Source: Puccinellia tenuiflora
Taxonomy: Eukaryota; Streptophyta; Magnoliopsida; Poales; Poaceae
Assembly (NCBI GenBank): GCA_012064385.1
Contig: QRDG01000518.1
Span: 345,460-409,459, forward strand
Length of the DNA: 64,000 nt
Reading direction: 5' to 3'
Shown here: in pieces, positions 48,553 through 59,287 of the stretch
Position numbering within the stretch: the first letter of the stretch is position 1
Layout of the letters: the number at the start of each line of letters is the position of its first letter
The notes under the pieces: generated by a model
Seen by the model: only the letters and a program-made list of their open reading frames with translations
Told to the model about the DNA's origin: nothing
Databases searched by the model: none
Translations under genes and position numbers: made by a program

Positions 48553-50680
48553 GGGGGGGGGTGAGTACCAAAAACTTAATTCCTTTTTTCAGCGTGTAGG
48601 CATTGAGCATCACGTTTCTTGTCCCCATACACACCAGCAAAACGGCTCTGCCGAAAGGAAACATCGGCATATTGTGGAAGTTGGCTTGTCTCTTTTAGCT
48701 CATTCTAGTATGCCACTTAAATTCTGGGATGAAGTGTTCCTTACAGCCACCTTCCTTATTAACCGCACCCCTAGCAAAGTAATCAATCTCCAAACACCTT
48801 TAGAGCGATTGTTCAAGCGTCCACCTGAGTACTCTTCTCTACGCATTTTTGGGTGTGCTTGTTGGCCCAATTTGCGTCCCTATAACTCTCATAAACTTCA
48901 GTTCCGCTCCACCAGGTGTGCTTTCCTTGGTTACAGTAATTTGCATAAGGGATATAAGTGCCTTGATATTTCTAGTGGACGTGTTTATATCTCACGAGAT
49001 GTGATATTTGATGAGAATGTCTTCCCGTTTTCCGAATTGCACCCTAACGCTGGTGCTCGTCTCCGAGCTGAACTCCTGCTTCCTCCCACTAGTCTTCTTT
49101 CCTCCACGTCTTTTGATCAAGGGGGAGAATTAATAGATGATCATTGGGTTGCTAATCCTGCCAATTCTACTTCTGGAGATTTTTCTGGTACGCAGGATCG
49201 GGTGCACATAGCCGAGGGAACCAGCGCTGGATCCGAAGGTGATTCTCCTGCGACCTCGGGATTGCTAGCTGGATCTCCGACAGTATCAGCCTCGGGATCG
49301 ACAGATGCAGACGCGGGTGCTTCCTCTGCATCGTCTCCATTGACCCACGGGTCGCTGTCTCCTGGCGCGGGTGCATCCACTGACCGGAGCCAGAGCTCCG
49401 CCGGATCTTCTGCGGAGTCCTCCCACGCGTCTCCAGGATCACAAGCACAGTCCAGCCACACAGGATCTTCTGCTGCGGACCCAGATTTGGTGACAGATCC
49501 GGTCTTGCAGGGTGTGCAAGGTGCGCCCAGATCTTCTGTGCCAACTCGGGCTGTAACCAGATTGCAGAGGGGAATTCATAAACCAATAAAGCTATTTGAG
49601 GGCATGATTAGATATGCAAACTTGTGTGCAGCAGGTGAACCTGAAAATTTGCAGGGGGCATTTGATGATCCAAACTGGAAGAATGCGATGAATGAGGAGT
49701 ACATGGCACTCACGAGGAATGAGACTTGGCGTCTTGTACCGGAAAAGCAAGGGAAGAACATCATTGATTGTAAGTGGGTGGTATACAAGGTAAAAAGGAA
49801 ATCGGATGGTACCATTAATAGGTACAAGGCTTGTTTAGTGGCGAAGGGGTTCAAGCAGCGATACGGCATTGACTATGAAGATACGTTCAGTCCGGTTGTA
49901 AAGGTTGCAACAATCAGACTTGTTCTCTCTATTGCAGTCTCACAGGGATGGACACTTCGACAGCTTGACGTACAGAATGCATTTTTGCACGGCGTTCTGG
50001 AGGAAGAGGTGTATATGAGACAACCACCTGGTTTTGAAAAAGGACATGGTTTGGTGTGCAAGCTGGATAAAGCCTTATATGGATTAAAACAGGCCCCACG
50101 AGCTTGGTATTCTAGGTTGAGTATGAAGCTTCAGCTCCTTGGTTTTACACCGTCCAAGTCAGATACCTCCTTATTTTTCCTTGCTAAGCCTGAAGTCACT
50201 ATGTTTGTTCTTGTTTATGTTGATGATATTATAGTGGCTAGCTCAACCCAATCTTCAGTAACACATCTGCTTCAGCAGCTTCGAGGTGATTTTGCTTTGA
50301 AGGATTTGGGAGAGTTGCATTATTTTTTGGGCATTGAAGTGAAGAAAACACATGATGGCATCACTCTTTCGCAAGGGAGGTATGTAAAGGATTTGCTCAA
50401 GCGTGTGGGCATGAGCATGTGTAAAGCTGTCACGTCACCTCTGTCAGCTTCAGAGAAAATTTCAGCTCATGATGGAGTCTTATTGCAGCCGGATGATGTG
50501 ACTAAATACAGGAGTATAGTAGGAGGTCTGCAGTATCTTACTATGACACGGCCTGATATTTCTTATTCAGTCAACAAGGTGTGTCAATTCTTACATGCAC
50601 CGACCACTGTGCATTGGACAACAGTAAAACGAATCATCAGATATTTGCAGCATACTTGGAATCTCGGTATGAAGATTCAG
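46698..50680 (+). pseudogene. Outer Copia polyprotein: gag, protease, integrase, RT (5' portion)
   Basis: The gag core starts about MSSSSS (46698). A single-base loss near 47025 and an in-frame TGA at 47383 break gag. A Gly/Arg-rich basic region and CCHC knuckle CQVCGKYGHTALKC follow. The protease motif reads DTDAT near 47750 instead of the usual DTGAT. The pre-integrase and integrase region (DVWGPA, DDYSKF) is then split by a TG/G microsatellite at 48519-48561, and continues with NGSAERKHRH. The reverse transcriptase has an intact YVDD near 50217. The frame is cut at 50680 by the inner element and resumes at 55803. Confidence 0.85.
48519..48561 (+). repeat. (TG)9(G)26 microsatellite in integrase codons
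   Basis: Nine TG units merge into a run of 26 G, replacing the codons that in the inner element read TDWGGEYE. The frame differs on the two sides. The catalytic second Asp region of integrase is destroyed. Confidence 0.9.
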
Positions 50681-50685
50681 AAGTC

Positions 50686-50913
50686 TGTTAGTAGAATTCA
50701 AACATTGTACCCAACGTGTATGGTCCAGGTTCAATGTATGGTGTAGTACACCAACGTCATGATCCTAACGGTCACATACATGATTGGCTCTTTCCTTCCT
50801 TGTCTTTCCTTATGTAATTCCTTTCCATGTACACGCCACAGATGGGGCTTTTCCATCTCCTATTTAACATGCAACCGATGCCCCTAACGGGGTACGATCG
50901 TTTTCCTCCAACA
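50686..50913 (+). repeat. 5' LTR of inner Copia (228 bp)
   Basis: TGTTAGTAG...CCAACA. A TATTTAAC stretch near 50864 may serve as the TATA box. The copy at 55571-55797 is almost identical. Confidence 0.9.
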
Positions 50914-51001
50914 TGGTATCAGACCAGACTCTTCCTTTGACATCCATCTGAAACAAACCCAGCGATCTTCGTTCGCTCGTTCCCCTCCCTCCTCCCGATC
51001 G

Positions 51002-54000
51002 ATGGCGTCCTCCTCGGTGGCGTCGTCTCTGGCGGCGGCCCTCGGAGCACCGCCATCCGACAAACTCACCCGAGAGAATCATCTCTTGTGGAAGGCCCAA
51101 GTGCTACCGGCCCTGCGAGGAGCGCAGGTCATGGAGCTGCTCGACGGCTCCGACCAAGCGCCCGCAAAAACCAAGGAGGTTGAAGATGCGGAGAAGAAGA
51201 AGTCCACGATCCCCAATCCCGCCTATGCTGTCTGGATTGCGAGGGATCAGCAGGTTGTAAGTTACCTGCTCAAAACCTTGTCCCCTGATATCTTAGCCGA
51301 TGTGCTTGGTTTAGAACATGCAGCCGAAATTTGGAAAGCACTTGGAGACATGTTTGCTGCTCAATCCCAAGCTCGTATTGGGATGCTTCGTGCCGCCCTC
51401 ACCAACACAAAGAAGAGAGATCTGCCCGCCGCCGTCTACGTCGCCAAGATGAAGGGATTCGCCTCGGAGCTTGCTGCTGCGGGGCGGGTCATCTCTGACG
51501 TCGAGCTCAAGGAGTACATCATTGCCGGCCTGGGCACGGACTACAACGCCGTGGTCGCCTCCGTCAACGCCAACCCCGCCACCACCACTGCTGATGTGTG
51601 CAATCAGCTCACTGCCTATGATTACCACCAACAAATGTTGGCGGAATCAGAGCAGCCCTCCGGCTTCACTTCATCGGCAAACTCTGCGGCCCGTGGCCGT
51701 GGTCCTCGACCGGGGCATGGCGGTGGCTATCGCTCTGGCTCCTATGGTGGCGGCGGCCATCACCAGCAGCGTGGGTACCCTCCTCGTCGAGGGGGCCGTG
51801 GTCGTGGTCGTGGCCACCGCACGCCCTCTCGTCCCCAAGATGTCACATGCCAGATCTGCAAGAAAGATGGGCACCCCGCAAACGAGTGCTGGTGGCGCTA
51901 TGATGATGGCACGCATGCTGCTGATAAAGGTGTAAACATGGCCTCTTATGGTGTTGACACCAATTGGTACATGGACACGGGCGCCACCAACCACCTCACA
52001 AGTGAATTGAGCAAACTCTCCACTCATGAGCAGTACAAGGGACATGATCAAGTCTACAATGCTAGTGGTCAAGGTATGGCAATTAAACATATTGGTCATT
52101 CGATTTTGCACACCCCGCATAATTCTATTCATCTTCGCAATATTTTACATGTGCCTAGTGCCTCTAAGAATTTACTCTCCGCTCACAAAATTGCTCTTGA
52201 TAATAATGCCTTCATCGAAATTCACCCGTTCTATTTCTTGATCAAGGATCAGGCCACGAAGCAAATCGTGTTTAAAGGCCCATGTCATGGTGGCTTGTAT
52301 CCCCTCATGCCTACCTCCACGGGATCCCCCAAGCAAGCGTTTGTCACAATCAAGCCGTCTTCCTCCACGTGGCATCGTCGCCTAGGCCATCCTTCTTCCT
52401 TTGTTGTTCAACAAATTTTGCGTCGCCACAAACTCCCTCACTCGCATGAAATAAATCCATATGTTTGTGATCCTTGTCAACAGGCCAAAAGTCACCAATT
52501 GCCGTATCCTACTTCTACTAGTGTGTCCACCTTTCCCTTGGAACAAATTTTCTCCGATGTATGGGGACCAGCACCTCCTTCTGTTGGCAAACATTTGTAC
52601 TATGTGAGCTTTATTGATGATTTTAGCAAATTTACATGGATTTATTTGCTTAAGAAACGTTCTGATGTCTATCAGGTCTTTCTCAACTTCCAACAATTAG
52701 TTGAACGAAAATTCAATCGCAAAATCATTACCATGCAAACCGATTGGGGTGGTGAATATGAGAAGCTAAATTCTTTCTTTCAAAAAGTTGGCATTACTCA
52801 TCATGTTTCATGTCCTCATGCTCACCAACAAAATGGCTCCGCCGAACGCAAACATCGTCACATTGTTGAAGTCGGGCTCTCCCTACTTGCAAATGCATCC
52901 ATGCCTCTCAAGTTTTGGGATGAAGCTTTTCTCACGGCGACTTTTCTTATCAATTTACTACCCACCAAAGTTCTCAATCTTGCCACACCCACGGAAAAAC
53001 TTCTCAATATCTCACCCAATTATGCCTCCCTTCGGATATTTGGCTGTGCTTGCTGGCCCAACCTTCGCCCCTACAACAAACGCAAATTATCTTTTCGGTC
53101 CAAGCAATGTGTCTTTCTTGGTTATAGCCCACTTCACAAAGGTGTCAAATGTCTTGATGTTTCCACAGGACGAGTCTATATTTCTCGTGATGTCGTCTTT
53201 GATGAGAACATTTTTCCCTTTGCTTCTCTCAATCCCAACGCTGGTAAACGCCTTCGCGAAGAAATCTTACTCCTTCCACAAGATAATTCTCCATCATCTC
53301 CTAGCGCGGGTGTACCTAATCATGATCATATGTATATTGTGCCGCATACTGACCCTATGCAGGATATGCCAAACATTGGAGCAGATGCGCCTGCAAATTC
53401 TGGTGCTACTACTGAAAATTTCGCTGAAAATGGTGCTCAAATGGAGTCAAACCAAGCAAATTCAGAAACTGCAACGGAAACCACCTGTGCAGATCCCGAT
53501 CCTGATTTTTCGCCCTTGGATCACGTGCACGCCACTGATTCCGTGCCAGGATCACCCACGGGAACCGCATCGCCAACCAGCAACGGCACGGACGCGGTCG
53601 GGCCTCGATCCCCGCGCTCGCCAGCTCACCACGCGGCATCTTCGGGATCTTCTGCGCCCCGCGCTGCTTCTCCAACGGCCACACCCGGATCTCCCGGATC
53701 GTCTGCGACCACCGGGGTCCATGCCGCGGGATCCTCTGCGGGCACGCAGGCTTCCCCGCCTGCCACACCGGGGTCTGCTGGATCACCTGCGGCAGATTCG
53801 CCTGCAGCTGGATCAGCCGACACCGGGCCCGCGCAATCTTCGTCAGCCGCGGGATCTGGGACGGCAGCTTCGTCTGCCCCCTCCGGATCTGCTGTGGCAC
53901 CAGATCCTGTGCCCCATCCTACACAAAGACCTCGCACACGACTCCAACAAGGTATTTCTCAACCGAAAATTTACAAAGATGGAACTATACGCTATGGCAT

Positions 54001-55558
54001 GCTAACCACTACAGGCGAACCAAGAAATATCTCTGAAGCTTTGGGTGATACTACGTGGCACCGTGCAATGCAAGAAGAGTATGATGCATTAATCCAAAAC
54101 AAGACATGGCACCTTGTTCCTCCTACCTCCAACAAAAATCTCATTGATTGCAAGTGGGTCTATCGTATCAAGAAAAATGCTGATGGGACTATTGAAAGGT
54201 ATAAAGCACGTCTCGTTGCGAAGGGCTTCAAGCAACGCTATGGCATTGACTATGAAGACACATTCAGTCCTGTTGTCAAAATAGCCACCATTCGCCTTGT
54301 CTTAGCACTCTCGGTTTCTCGGGGGTGGAGCCTCCGCCAATTGGATGTCAAGAACGCGTTTCTTCATGGTGTTCTGGAAGAGGAAGTTTATATGAAACAG
54401 CCACCCGGTTTTGAAGACCCCAACCTTCCGCATCACGTTTGCAAGCTTGACAAGGCACTATATGGTTTAAAACAAGCTCCTCGTGCATGGTTCTCCAAGC
54501 TCAGCTCCAAGCTCCATACCCTGGGCTTCACTCCTTCCAAGGCCGACACATCCCTCTTCATCTACAACAAGGCAGGTATTACTATGTTTGTTCTCATATA
54601 TGTGGATGATATCATTGTTACTAGCTCTACAGATCAAGCTATTTCGGCTCTTCTCCAAGATTTGCGTGGGGATTTTGCCCTCAAAGATCTTGGTGATCTT
54701 CACTTCTTCTTGGGCATTGAAGTCAAGAAAACATCTCAAGGTCTACTCCTCTCCCAAGAGAAATATGCGACTGATTTGCTCTCCCGTGTTGGTATGACTC
54801 ACTGCACTATCTGCCCTACACCCCTTTCCAACACTGATAAACTGTCGCTCACTGATGGCACGCCACTTGGGGTTGAGGATAGCACTCAGTATAGGAGCAT
54901 TGTTGGTGCTCTACAATATTTAACCCTCACACGCCCAGATTTATCCTTTGCCGTTAACAAAATTTGTCAGTTTCTTCATGCACCAACTACCTCTCACTGG
55001 ACAGCGGCCAAAAGGATCTTGCGCTACGTACAAGGTACACTCAATGTTGGCATTACCTTTAATAAATCTTCATCTACTCTTCTTAGTGCTTTCTCAGATG
55101 CGGACTGGGCCGGATGCCTTGATGATCGACGTTCCACTGGTGGATTTGCAATATTTTTTGGTCCTAATCTTGTATCATGGAGTGCAAGAAAACAAGCAAC
55201 TGTCTCCCGCTCCAGCACTGAAGCTGAATATAAGTCCATGGCCAATGCCACGGCCGAAATAATTTGGATGGAAGCATTACTTCGTGAGCTAGGAGTCACT
55301 CTCCGTGCCACACCGTGCCTATGGTGTGATAATCTTGGTGCCACGTATTTGTCCGCCAACCCGGTTTTTCATGCCCGCACTAAACATATTGAAATTGACT
55401 TTCATTTTGTGCGCGAGAGGGTTACAAGCAAACTACTCGAGATCAAATTCATATCAAGCAAGGACCAACTGGCCGATGGTTTTACCAAAGCTCTTCCTGT
55501 GAAGACCTTCGAAGAATTCAAGCGTAATCTCAACCTCTCCAGTTCTTCCGCGGTTTAG
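51002..55558 (+). CDS. Copia gag-pol polyprotein, intact (1518 codons)
   Basis: A single open frame starts 88 bp after the PBS at MASSSVAS and ends just before the polypurine tract. Domain order is Copia-type (integrase before RT). Gag spans about 1-240, with a Gly/Arg-rich basic stretch at 230-275 and zinc knuckle CQICKKDGHPANEC near 282. The protease has DTGATNHL near 323. The pre-integrase HxxH/CxxC region is about 450-500. The integrase core has Asp in SDVWGP (518), Asp in TDWGGEYE (579) and Glu in NGSAERKH (611). An Ala/Ser/Pro-rich linker covers about 790-980. Reverse transcriptase runs from about 1050, with YVDD near 1199. RNase H has SDADWAG (1364) and STEAEY (1404). All catalytic residues are in place. 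It would make the particle, enzymes and integration machinery, and could also act on non-autonomous relatives. Confidence 0.95.
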   Translation: MASSSVASSLAAALGAPPSDKLTRENHLLWKAQVLPALRGAQVMELLDGSDQAPAKTKEVEDAEKKKSTIPNPAYAVWIARDQQVVSYLLKTLSPDILADVLGLEHAAEIWKALGDMFAAQSQARIGMLRAALTNTKKRDLPAAVYVAKMKGFASELAAAGRVISDVELKEYIIAGLGTDYNAVVASVNANPATTTADVCNQLTAYDYHQQMLAESEQPSGFTSSANSAARGRGPRPGHGGGYRSGSYGGGGHHQQRGYPPRRGGRGRGRGHRTPSRPQDVTCQICKKDGHPANECWWRYDDGTHAADKGVNMASYGVDTNWYMDTGATNHLTSELSKLSTHEQYKGHDQVYNASGQGMAIKHIGHSILHTPHNSIHLRNILHVPSASKNLLSAHKIALDNNAFIEIHPFYFLIKDQATKQIVFKGPCHGGLYPLMPTSTGSPKQAFVTIKPSSSTWHRRLGHPSSFVVQQILRRHKLPHSHEINPYVCDPCQQAKSHQLPYPTSTSVSTFPLEQIFSDVWGPAPPSVGKHLYYVSFIDDFSKFTWIYLLKKRSDVYQVFLNFQQLVERKFNRKIITMQTDWGGEYEKLNSFFQKVGITHHVSCPHAHQQNGSAERKHRHIVEVGLSLLANASMPLKFWDEAFLTATFLINLLPTKVLNLATPTEKLLNISPNYASLRIFGCACWPNLRPYNKRKLSFRSKQCVFLGYSPLHKGVKCLDVSTGRVYISRDVVFDENIFPFASLNPNAGKRLREEILLLPQDNSPSSPSAGVPNHDHMYIVPHTDPMQDMPNIGADAPANSGATTENFAENGAQMESNQANSETATETTCADPDPDFSPLDHVHATDSVPGSPTGTASPTSNGTDAVGPRSPRSPAHHAASSGSSAPRAASPTATPGSPGSSATTGVHAAGSSAGTQASPPATPGSAGSPAADSPAAGSADTGPAQSSSAAGSGTAASSAPSGSAVAPDPVPHPTQRPRTRLQQGISQPKIYKDGTIRYGMLTTTGEPRNISEALGDTTWHRAMQEEYDALIQNKTWHLVPPTSNKNLIDCKWVYRIKKNADGTIERYKARLVAKGFKQRYGIDYEDTFSPVVKIATIRLVLALSVSRGWSLRQLDVKNAFLHGVLEEEVYMKQPPGFEDPNLPHHVCKLDKALYGLKQAPRAWFSKLSSKLHTLGFTPSKADTSLFIYNKAGITMFVLIYVDDIIVTSSTDQAISALLQDLRGDFALKDLGDLHFFLGIEVKKTSQGLLLSQEKYATDLLSRVGMTHCTICPTPLSNTDKLSLTDGTPLGVEDSTQYRSIVGALQYLTLTRPDLSFAVNKICQFLHAPTTSHWTAAKRILRYVQGTLNVGITFNKSSSTLLSAFSDADWAGCLDDRRSTGGFAIFFGPNLVSWSARKQATVSRSSTEAEYKSMANATAEIIWMEALLRELGVTLRATPCLWCDNLGATYLSANPVFHARTKHIEIDFHFVRERVTSKLLEIKFISSKDQLADGFTKALPVKTFEEFKRNLNLSSSSAV

Positions 55559-55570
55559 ATTAAGGGGGGG

Positions 55571-55797
55571 TGTTAGTAGAATTCAAACATTGTACCCAAC
55601 GTGTATGGTCCAGGTTCAATGTATGGTGTAGTACACCAACGTCATGATCCTAACGGTCACATACATGATTGGCTCTTTCCTTCCTTGTCTTTCCTTATGT
55701 AATTCCTTTCCATGTACACGCCACAGATGGGGCTTTTCCATCTCCTATTTAACATGCAACCGATGCCCCTAACGGGGTACGATCGTTTCCTTCAACA
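55571..55797 (+). repeat. 3' LTR of inner Copia (227 bp)
   Basis: Near-identical to 50686-50913. It is followed by the TSD AAGTC and the resumption of the outer element's coding sequence. Confidence 0.9.
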
Positions 55798-55802
55798 AAG
55801 TC

Positions 55803-56283
55803 ATCATCTCTTCTTGTTAGTGCATCAGATGCTGATTGGACGGGCTGCTCAGATGATCGTCGCTCCACGGGAGGATTTGCAGTTTTCTTCGGTCCAAACT
55901 TGATATCGTGGAGTGCTAGGAAGCAAGCAACGGTGTCTCGTTCTAGCACAGAAGCCGAGTACAAATCGTTAGCTAATGCCACGGCTGAGGTTATTTGGGT
56001 ACAGTCAATTCTTGGAGAGATTGGTGTACCGCAGCCTGAGGTTCCATGTCTTTGGTGTGACAAACTTGGTGCGACATACCTATCTGCTAATCCGGTGTTT
56101 CACGCAAGAACTAAGCACATTGAGGTGGACTTCCACTTTGTCAGAGAACGAGTGGCCAACAAATTGTTGGATGTCAGATTCATTCCATCCGGAGATCAGG
56201 TAGCAGATGGGTTTACAAAACCTCTTCCGGTTCAGCAACTCGAGAACTTCAAACGACATCTCAACTTGGAGAGTTGTGTTTGA
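55803..56283 (+). pseudogene. Outer Copia RNase H (3' portion)
   Basis: Directly after the TSD the outer frame continues with SASDADWTGCSDDRRS (RNase H first Asp), STEAEYKS and the C-terminal end QLENFKRHLNLESCV, with a stop at 56283. Apart from the interruption this section is open and the catalytic residues are kept. Confidence 0.85.
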
Positions 56284-56290
56284 GGGGGAG

Positions 56291-56507
56291 TGTTAAACGA
56301 GTTGTATCTAGAAGGTTTAGCTAACTGTATAGAGATTACTTGTCTTGTACTCTACGGTTGACATAAATCCACCGTGTTTGTTAGGATAGATACGGTGGTT
56401 GAGATGTAATCTATAATTCTGTTGTTCGCCCATGTGGCTATATATATATGAGACCGAAGGCTGCCCTAGAGGTTAAGCCGAACCAACCTATTCTCTGTAG
56501 TTTGATA
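56291..56507 (+). repeat. 3' LTR of outer Copia
   Basis: Matches the 5' LTR at 46443 except for a short indel and a few substitutions. Flanked on the right by ACGAA. Confidence 0.8.
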
Positions 56508-56639
56508 ACGAACCCGAATCCGCGCTGTCAATTTCGGGAGAGGAACTGATTTACATCAGGTTATGAATAGGCATCAAGTCCGTGTTTACATGCTGTAGAG
56601 ATGTGTTGAAGTGATGAAACAGCTTTTATCCTATTATGG

Positions 56640-57715
56640 CACCTCCATGATTTGCAACAGACGTACCTAGTGCTTTGTGAATTGTGATTAATTTATGAGT
56701 AAGAAATCCAGAATATAAACTGCAGCGGCATGTGGGTTTTTTCTAGAATATTCCAGCATTAGTTTGTCCCAGCTGGGGACAGATATGGAAGAAAAAGAAA
56801 TACAACTCCGTCACATGGGTGAGTTAGTTTGAGGGTCCCAACAGGAGTTAATGGGATGATCCCAGACCTAGATCCGACATATATACATCACTGCCTATGT
56901 TGTGCTGCCCGGTGAACCACAGCACCGCCGCGTGCGCCCGCCATGGATGACCTTCGCTGCACGCCTGCATGAGCCGCCGACAGCCAAGAGTCCACCGACC
57001 GCGAGAACCCCTAACACGCACGCTCGCACGCACTGGCCAAGATGATAATTACCGGCGTACCTGGGCGGCATTGAGGACGCAGTTGAGCAATGACCGGCGG
57101 CCGATACGGATGTCGGCTTCCATGGCGAGGTCCTCGAACCATGCACACCTCTACCTTTTCCCCGCCGATTCCCAGCCCTGCAAAACACAGATCGCGTTCC
57201 ACGTTAGAAACCCAAAGAAACGATGGTTTTCTTTTTCCCATCATATATATGCAGGGGCGCATGCACCATTACAACCTATTATACCTTTCCTTCTTCTCGC
57301 GGAGCAACTGGAGGAAACGGCGGTTGTCCTCATGGGTGAGCGGCGGCGACGGCCTGTACTCCATCTTCGTCGCTGGCCGACGATCTACGGCATTTCCGGC
57401 AGCAACGACGGAAGCGGCTGCTATGCTTCTCCTCGTGGTGCACGAGCATGCATGGGAATGTATAGTGTGTAGTGTGTGCACGAGCAGCAGAATGTTTACA
57501 ATTCGTAGAGGTCTTCGGTTTGATACCGCGTTTTCCACTCGTTTCTTAGTACTCCTACTCCTATATCTCTCCACGATCTTCTGCTGCTACAGTGGAGTAT
57601 GGACTACTTGCCTTAACTAGGTTCTCTCCGATTGGTAACTACTTGCCATGGTTACCGCAGAAGTGGTGGGGCATATTATTGTAGACGTTGAACTGCGAGG
57701 ACGAATAAAAAAATG
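56640..57715 (-). pseudogene. Duplicate of the ABCG 5' end (copy 2)
   Basis: Same orientation and order as 42290-43080: exon 2 remnant 57177-57061, exon 1 remnant 57364-57285 (RPSPPLTHEDNRRFLQLLRE), intron 1, and upstream DNA to about 57715. Exon 2 has an extra G at the splice acceptor and a 4-base insertion (TGCA-type) in the GGEKVEV segment, both disrupting the frame. The exon 1 leader is shortened. No downstream ABC exons follow, so it cannot encode a transporter. Confidence 0.8.
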
Positions 57716-58900
57716 GACAGCGCTGAGCGTCCCCGCGGGATCGGAGTTTTCCATCCCGGGTCCCCGTACTGATATGTGTCATGTTTTTCTATTCAAATCC
57801 CGTTTTTGCTACCATGCAGCAAATAATTGCCCACTTTTGCTCTATGAAGCAAAAAACGGTTCGTCCTTAAAATAGAAAAAGACTTCCCAAATCCTGCTTT
57901 TGCTACCACGTAGCAAATAATAACCCGCTTTTGTTCCAGGTAGCAAAAAACGGTTCGCTCATAAAACAAAAAAAAGATTGACTTTGCCTGAGACCTCACC
58001 GGAGACTTCGCCGGAATTTTCGTACAATAAAAATATGCTACTGTAGCATACCTCGCCAGAGACATCGTAGCAAAATCTTTATACTATTGTAGCAAAACCA
58101 CAAAACTATAATAACAAAAACATTGTTGTATTGCAGCATCCGGAGATGACGTCGCCACAGCTTCGTCGGCTAACGTCGGGAGCATCGCCGGCTACCGTCG
58201 GTAGCAACTCCGCGCGCTATCGGTAGCATCGCCGGCTACCTCAGTAGCATCATCGTGCACCGTTGGTAGCAGCGCCGCACGCCGCCGGTAGCTCCGCCAT
58301 CCAACGCTTGCAGCACCGACGCTCGCTCCGCCTTGCAGTGCCGGCGTCGACCAACGGTAGCACTGACGCCCTTACTTGGTAGCAACATGGTCCACCTAAG
58401 ATAGCATGGATACCCTACCTCGACAGCATCTGGCATCTCCGTTTGTAGCACCGCCGGCGTGGAGGTGGGCGACGCTTGTAGCACGGCGGCGCTGCTCCCG
58501 CTAGCCGGGCGTCGACAGGGGCCCCGAGGAGATGCTCCCCCAAAACCGGCATGCTGCACATGCATCTCCCCGGGCCTCATTGAATGCATCAACGGGAGAA
58601 GCATGGAGAGCTCGCCCAGGTGGCACGGGAGTTGACGGCGCTTGCCGATGGCGACAAGGACGGGCTCGAAGGCTTGAGGTCCCGGCCATGGCGGCAGGAC
58701 CTTGAGTCCTTGAGGCCTCAGTCATGGCGCCGAGTACTAGTATCTGCATCCGGGGAGGAGCGCGTCCTGGTCCGGCGGGGGAGAGGGAGCCCGCCGCCAC
58801 CGCCGCGGGGAGGAGGCCGAGGAGGCGCAGGTGGCGGAGGTGGCGCGGCGGAGGAGGAGGCCGAGGAGGCGCGGGTGACGGAGGCGGCGCGGCGGAGGAG
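57716..58900. repeat. Degenerate TAGCA-rich minisatellite and GC-rich tract
   Basis: 57805-57960 repeats a unit of about 108 bp containing TTTTGCTACCACGTAGCAAA-type and GCAAAAAACGGTTCG text. 58135-58500 repeats GTAGCA or its complement every 25-35 bp with GCCGGC/CGCCGG between. 58640-58900 is a GGCGGAGGAGG-rich low-complexity tract ending at the N. No gene is supported here. Confidence 0.55.
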
Positions 58901-58901
58901 N
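58901..58901. other. Assembly join (single N)
   Basis: One N between a GGCGGAGGAG-rich tract and the first copy of the 176-bp repeat. Both sides are hard to assemble, so the distance across it is uncertain. Confidence 0.8.
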
Positions 58902-59287
58902 TTCTCAGGCGCCTGATTTTTTCTTATGTCTCAATCAATCACGAAAATGTGCATGAGTTGCACTTTTCTGGAAGAAATGTGCAATTACACTTTTCTGCCA
59001 GAAAAGTGCAATTCGTTCTAGTTGCACTTTTTTTTGAACTGCAGTTGCACTTTTTCTGAGCTGATTTAGACTTAAGAAATTCTCATGCGCCTGATTTTTT
59101 CTTATGTCTCAGTCACCCACAAAAATGTGCATGAGTTGCACTTTTCTGGGAGAAATGTGTAATTGCACTTTTCTGCCAGAAAAGTGCAACTCGTTCGAGT
59201 TGCACTGTTTTTTGAACTGCAGTTGCACTTTTCTGGGTGATTGAGACTTAAGAAATTCTCAGTCAACTGAGACATAGGCAAACCCAA
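58902..59287. repeat. Two-unit 176-bp tandem repeat, MITE-like
   Basis: Units start near 58903 and 59079 (TCTCAGGCGCCTGATTTTTT / TCTCATGCGCCTGATTTTTT). Each contains inverted GTTGCACTTTT / AAAAGTGCAA blocks. The right end is TTCTCAGTCAACTGAGACAT, itself a palindrome. It lies exactly at the left edge of the third ABCG 5' copy. Membership in a Mutator-type MITE family is a guess from the terminal palindrome. Confidence 0.55.

Larger units (their letters stand above)
50686..55797 (+). mobile_element. Inner Copia retrotransposon, structurally intact
   Basis: LTRs are 50686-50913 and 55571-55797, differing only in the last 15 bases (one indel and one substitution by eye). The TSD AAGTC is perfect at 50681-50685 and 55798-55802. 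PBS TGGTATCAGACC begins at 50914. The polypurine tract AAGGGGGGG directly precedes the 3' LTR. It is about 5.1 kb, the normal size for a compact Copia element, and interrupts the outer element between its RT and RNase H codons. All parts needed for autonomy are present. Confidence 0.95.
46443..56507 (+). mobile_element. Outer Copia retrotransposon, split by a nested Copia element
   Basis: LTRs lie at 46443-46671 and 56291-56507. The PBS TGGTATCAGAGCC begins at 46672, and a TGAGGGGGAG polypurine tract precedes the 3' LTR. The flanks are ACGAG and ACGAA, an imperfect 5-bp TSD. Without the nested element it measures about 4.95 kb. Coding is damaged (see the polyprotein entries). The LTRs differ by an indel near 46515 and several bases, so it is older than the inner element. 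Confidence 0.85.

Noticed and set aside
58584..59059. Frames running across the N at 58901
   Set aside because: They cross an undefined base and lie in low-complexity GGCGGAGG sequence.
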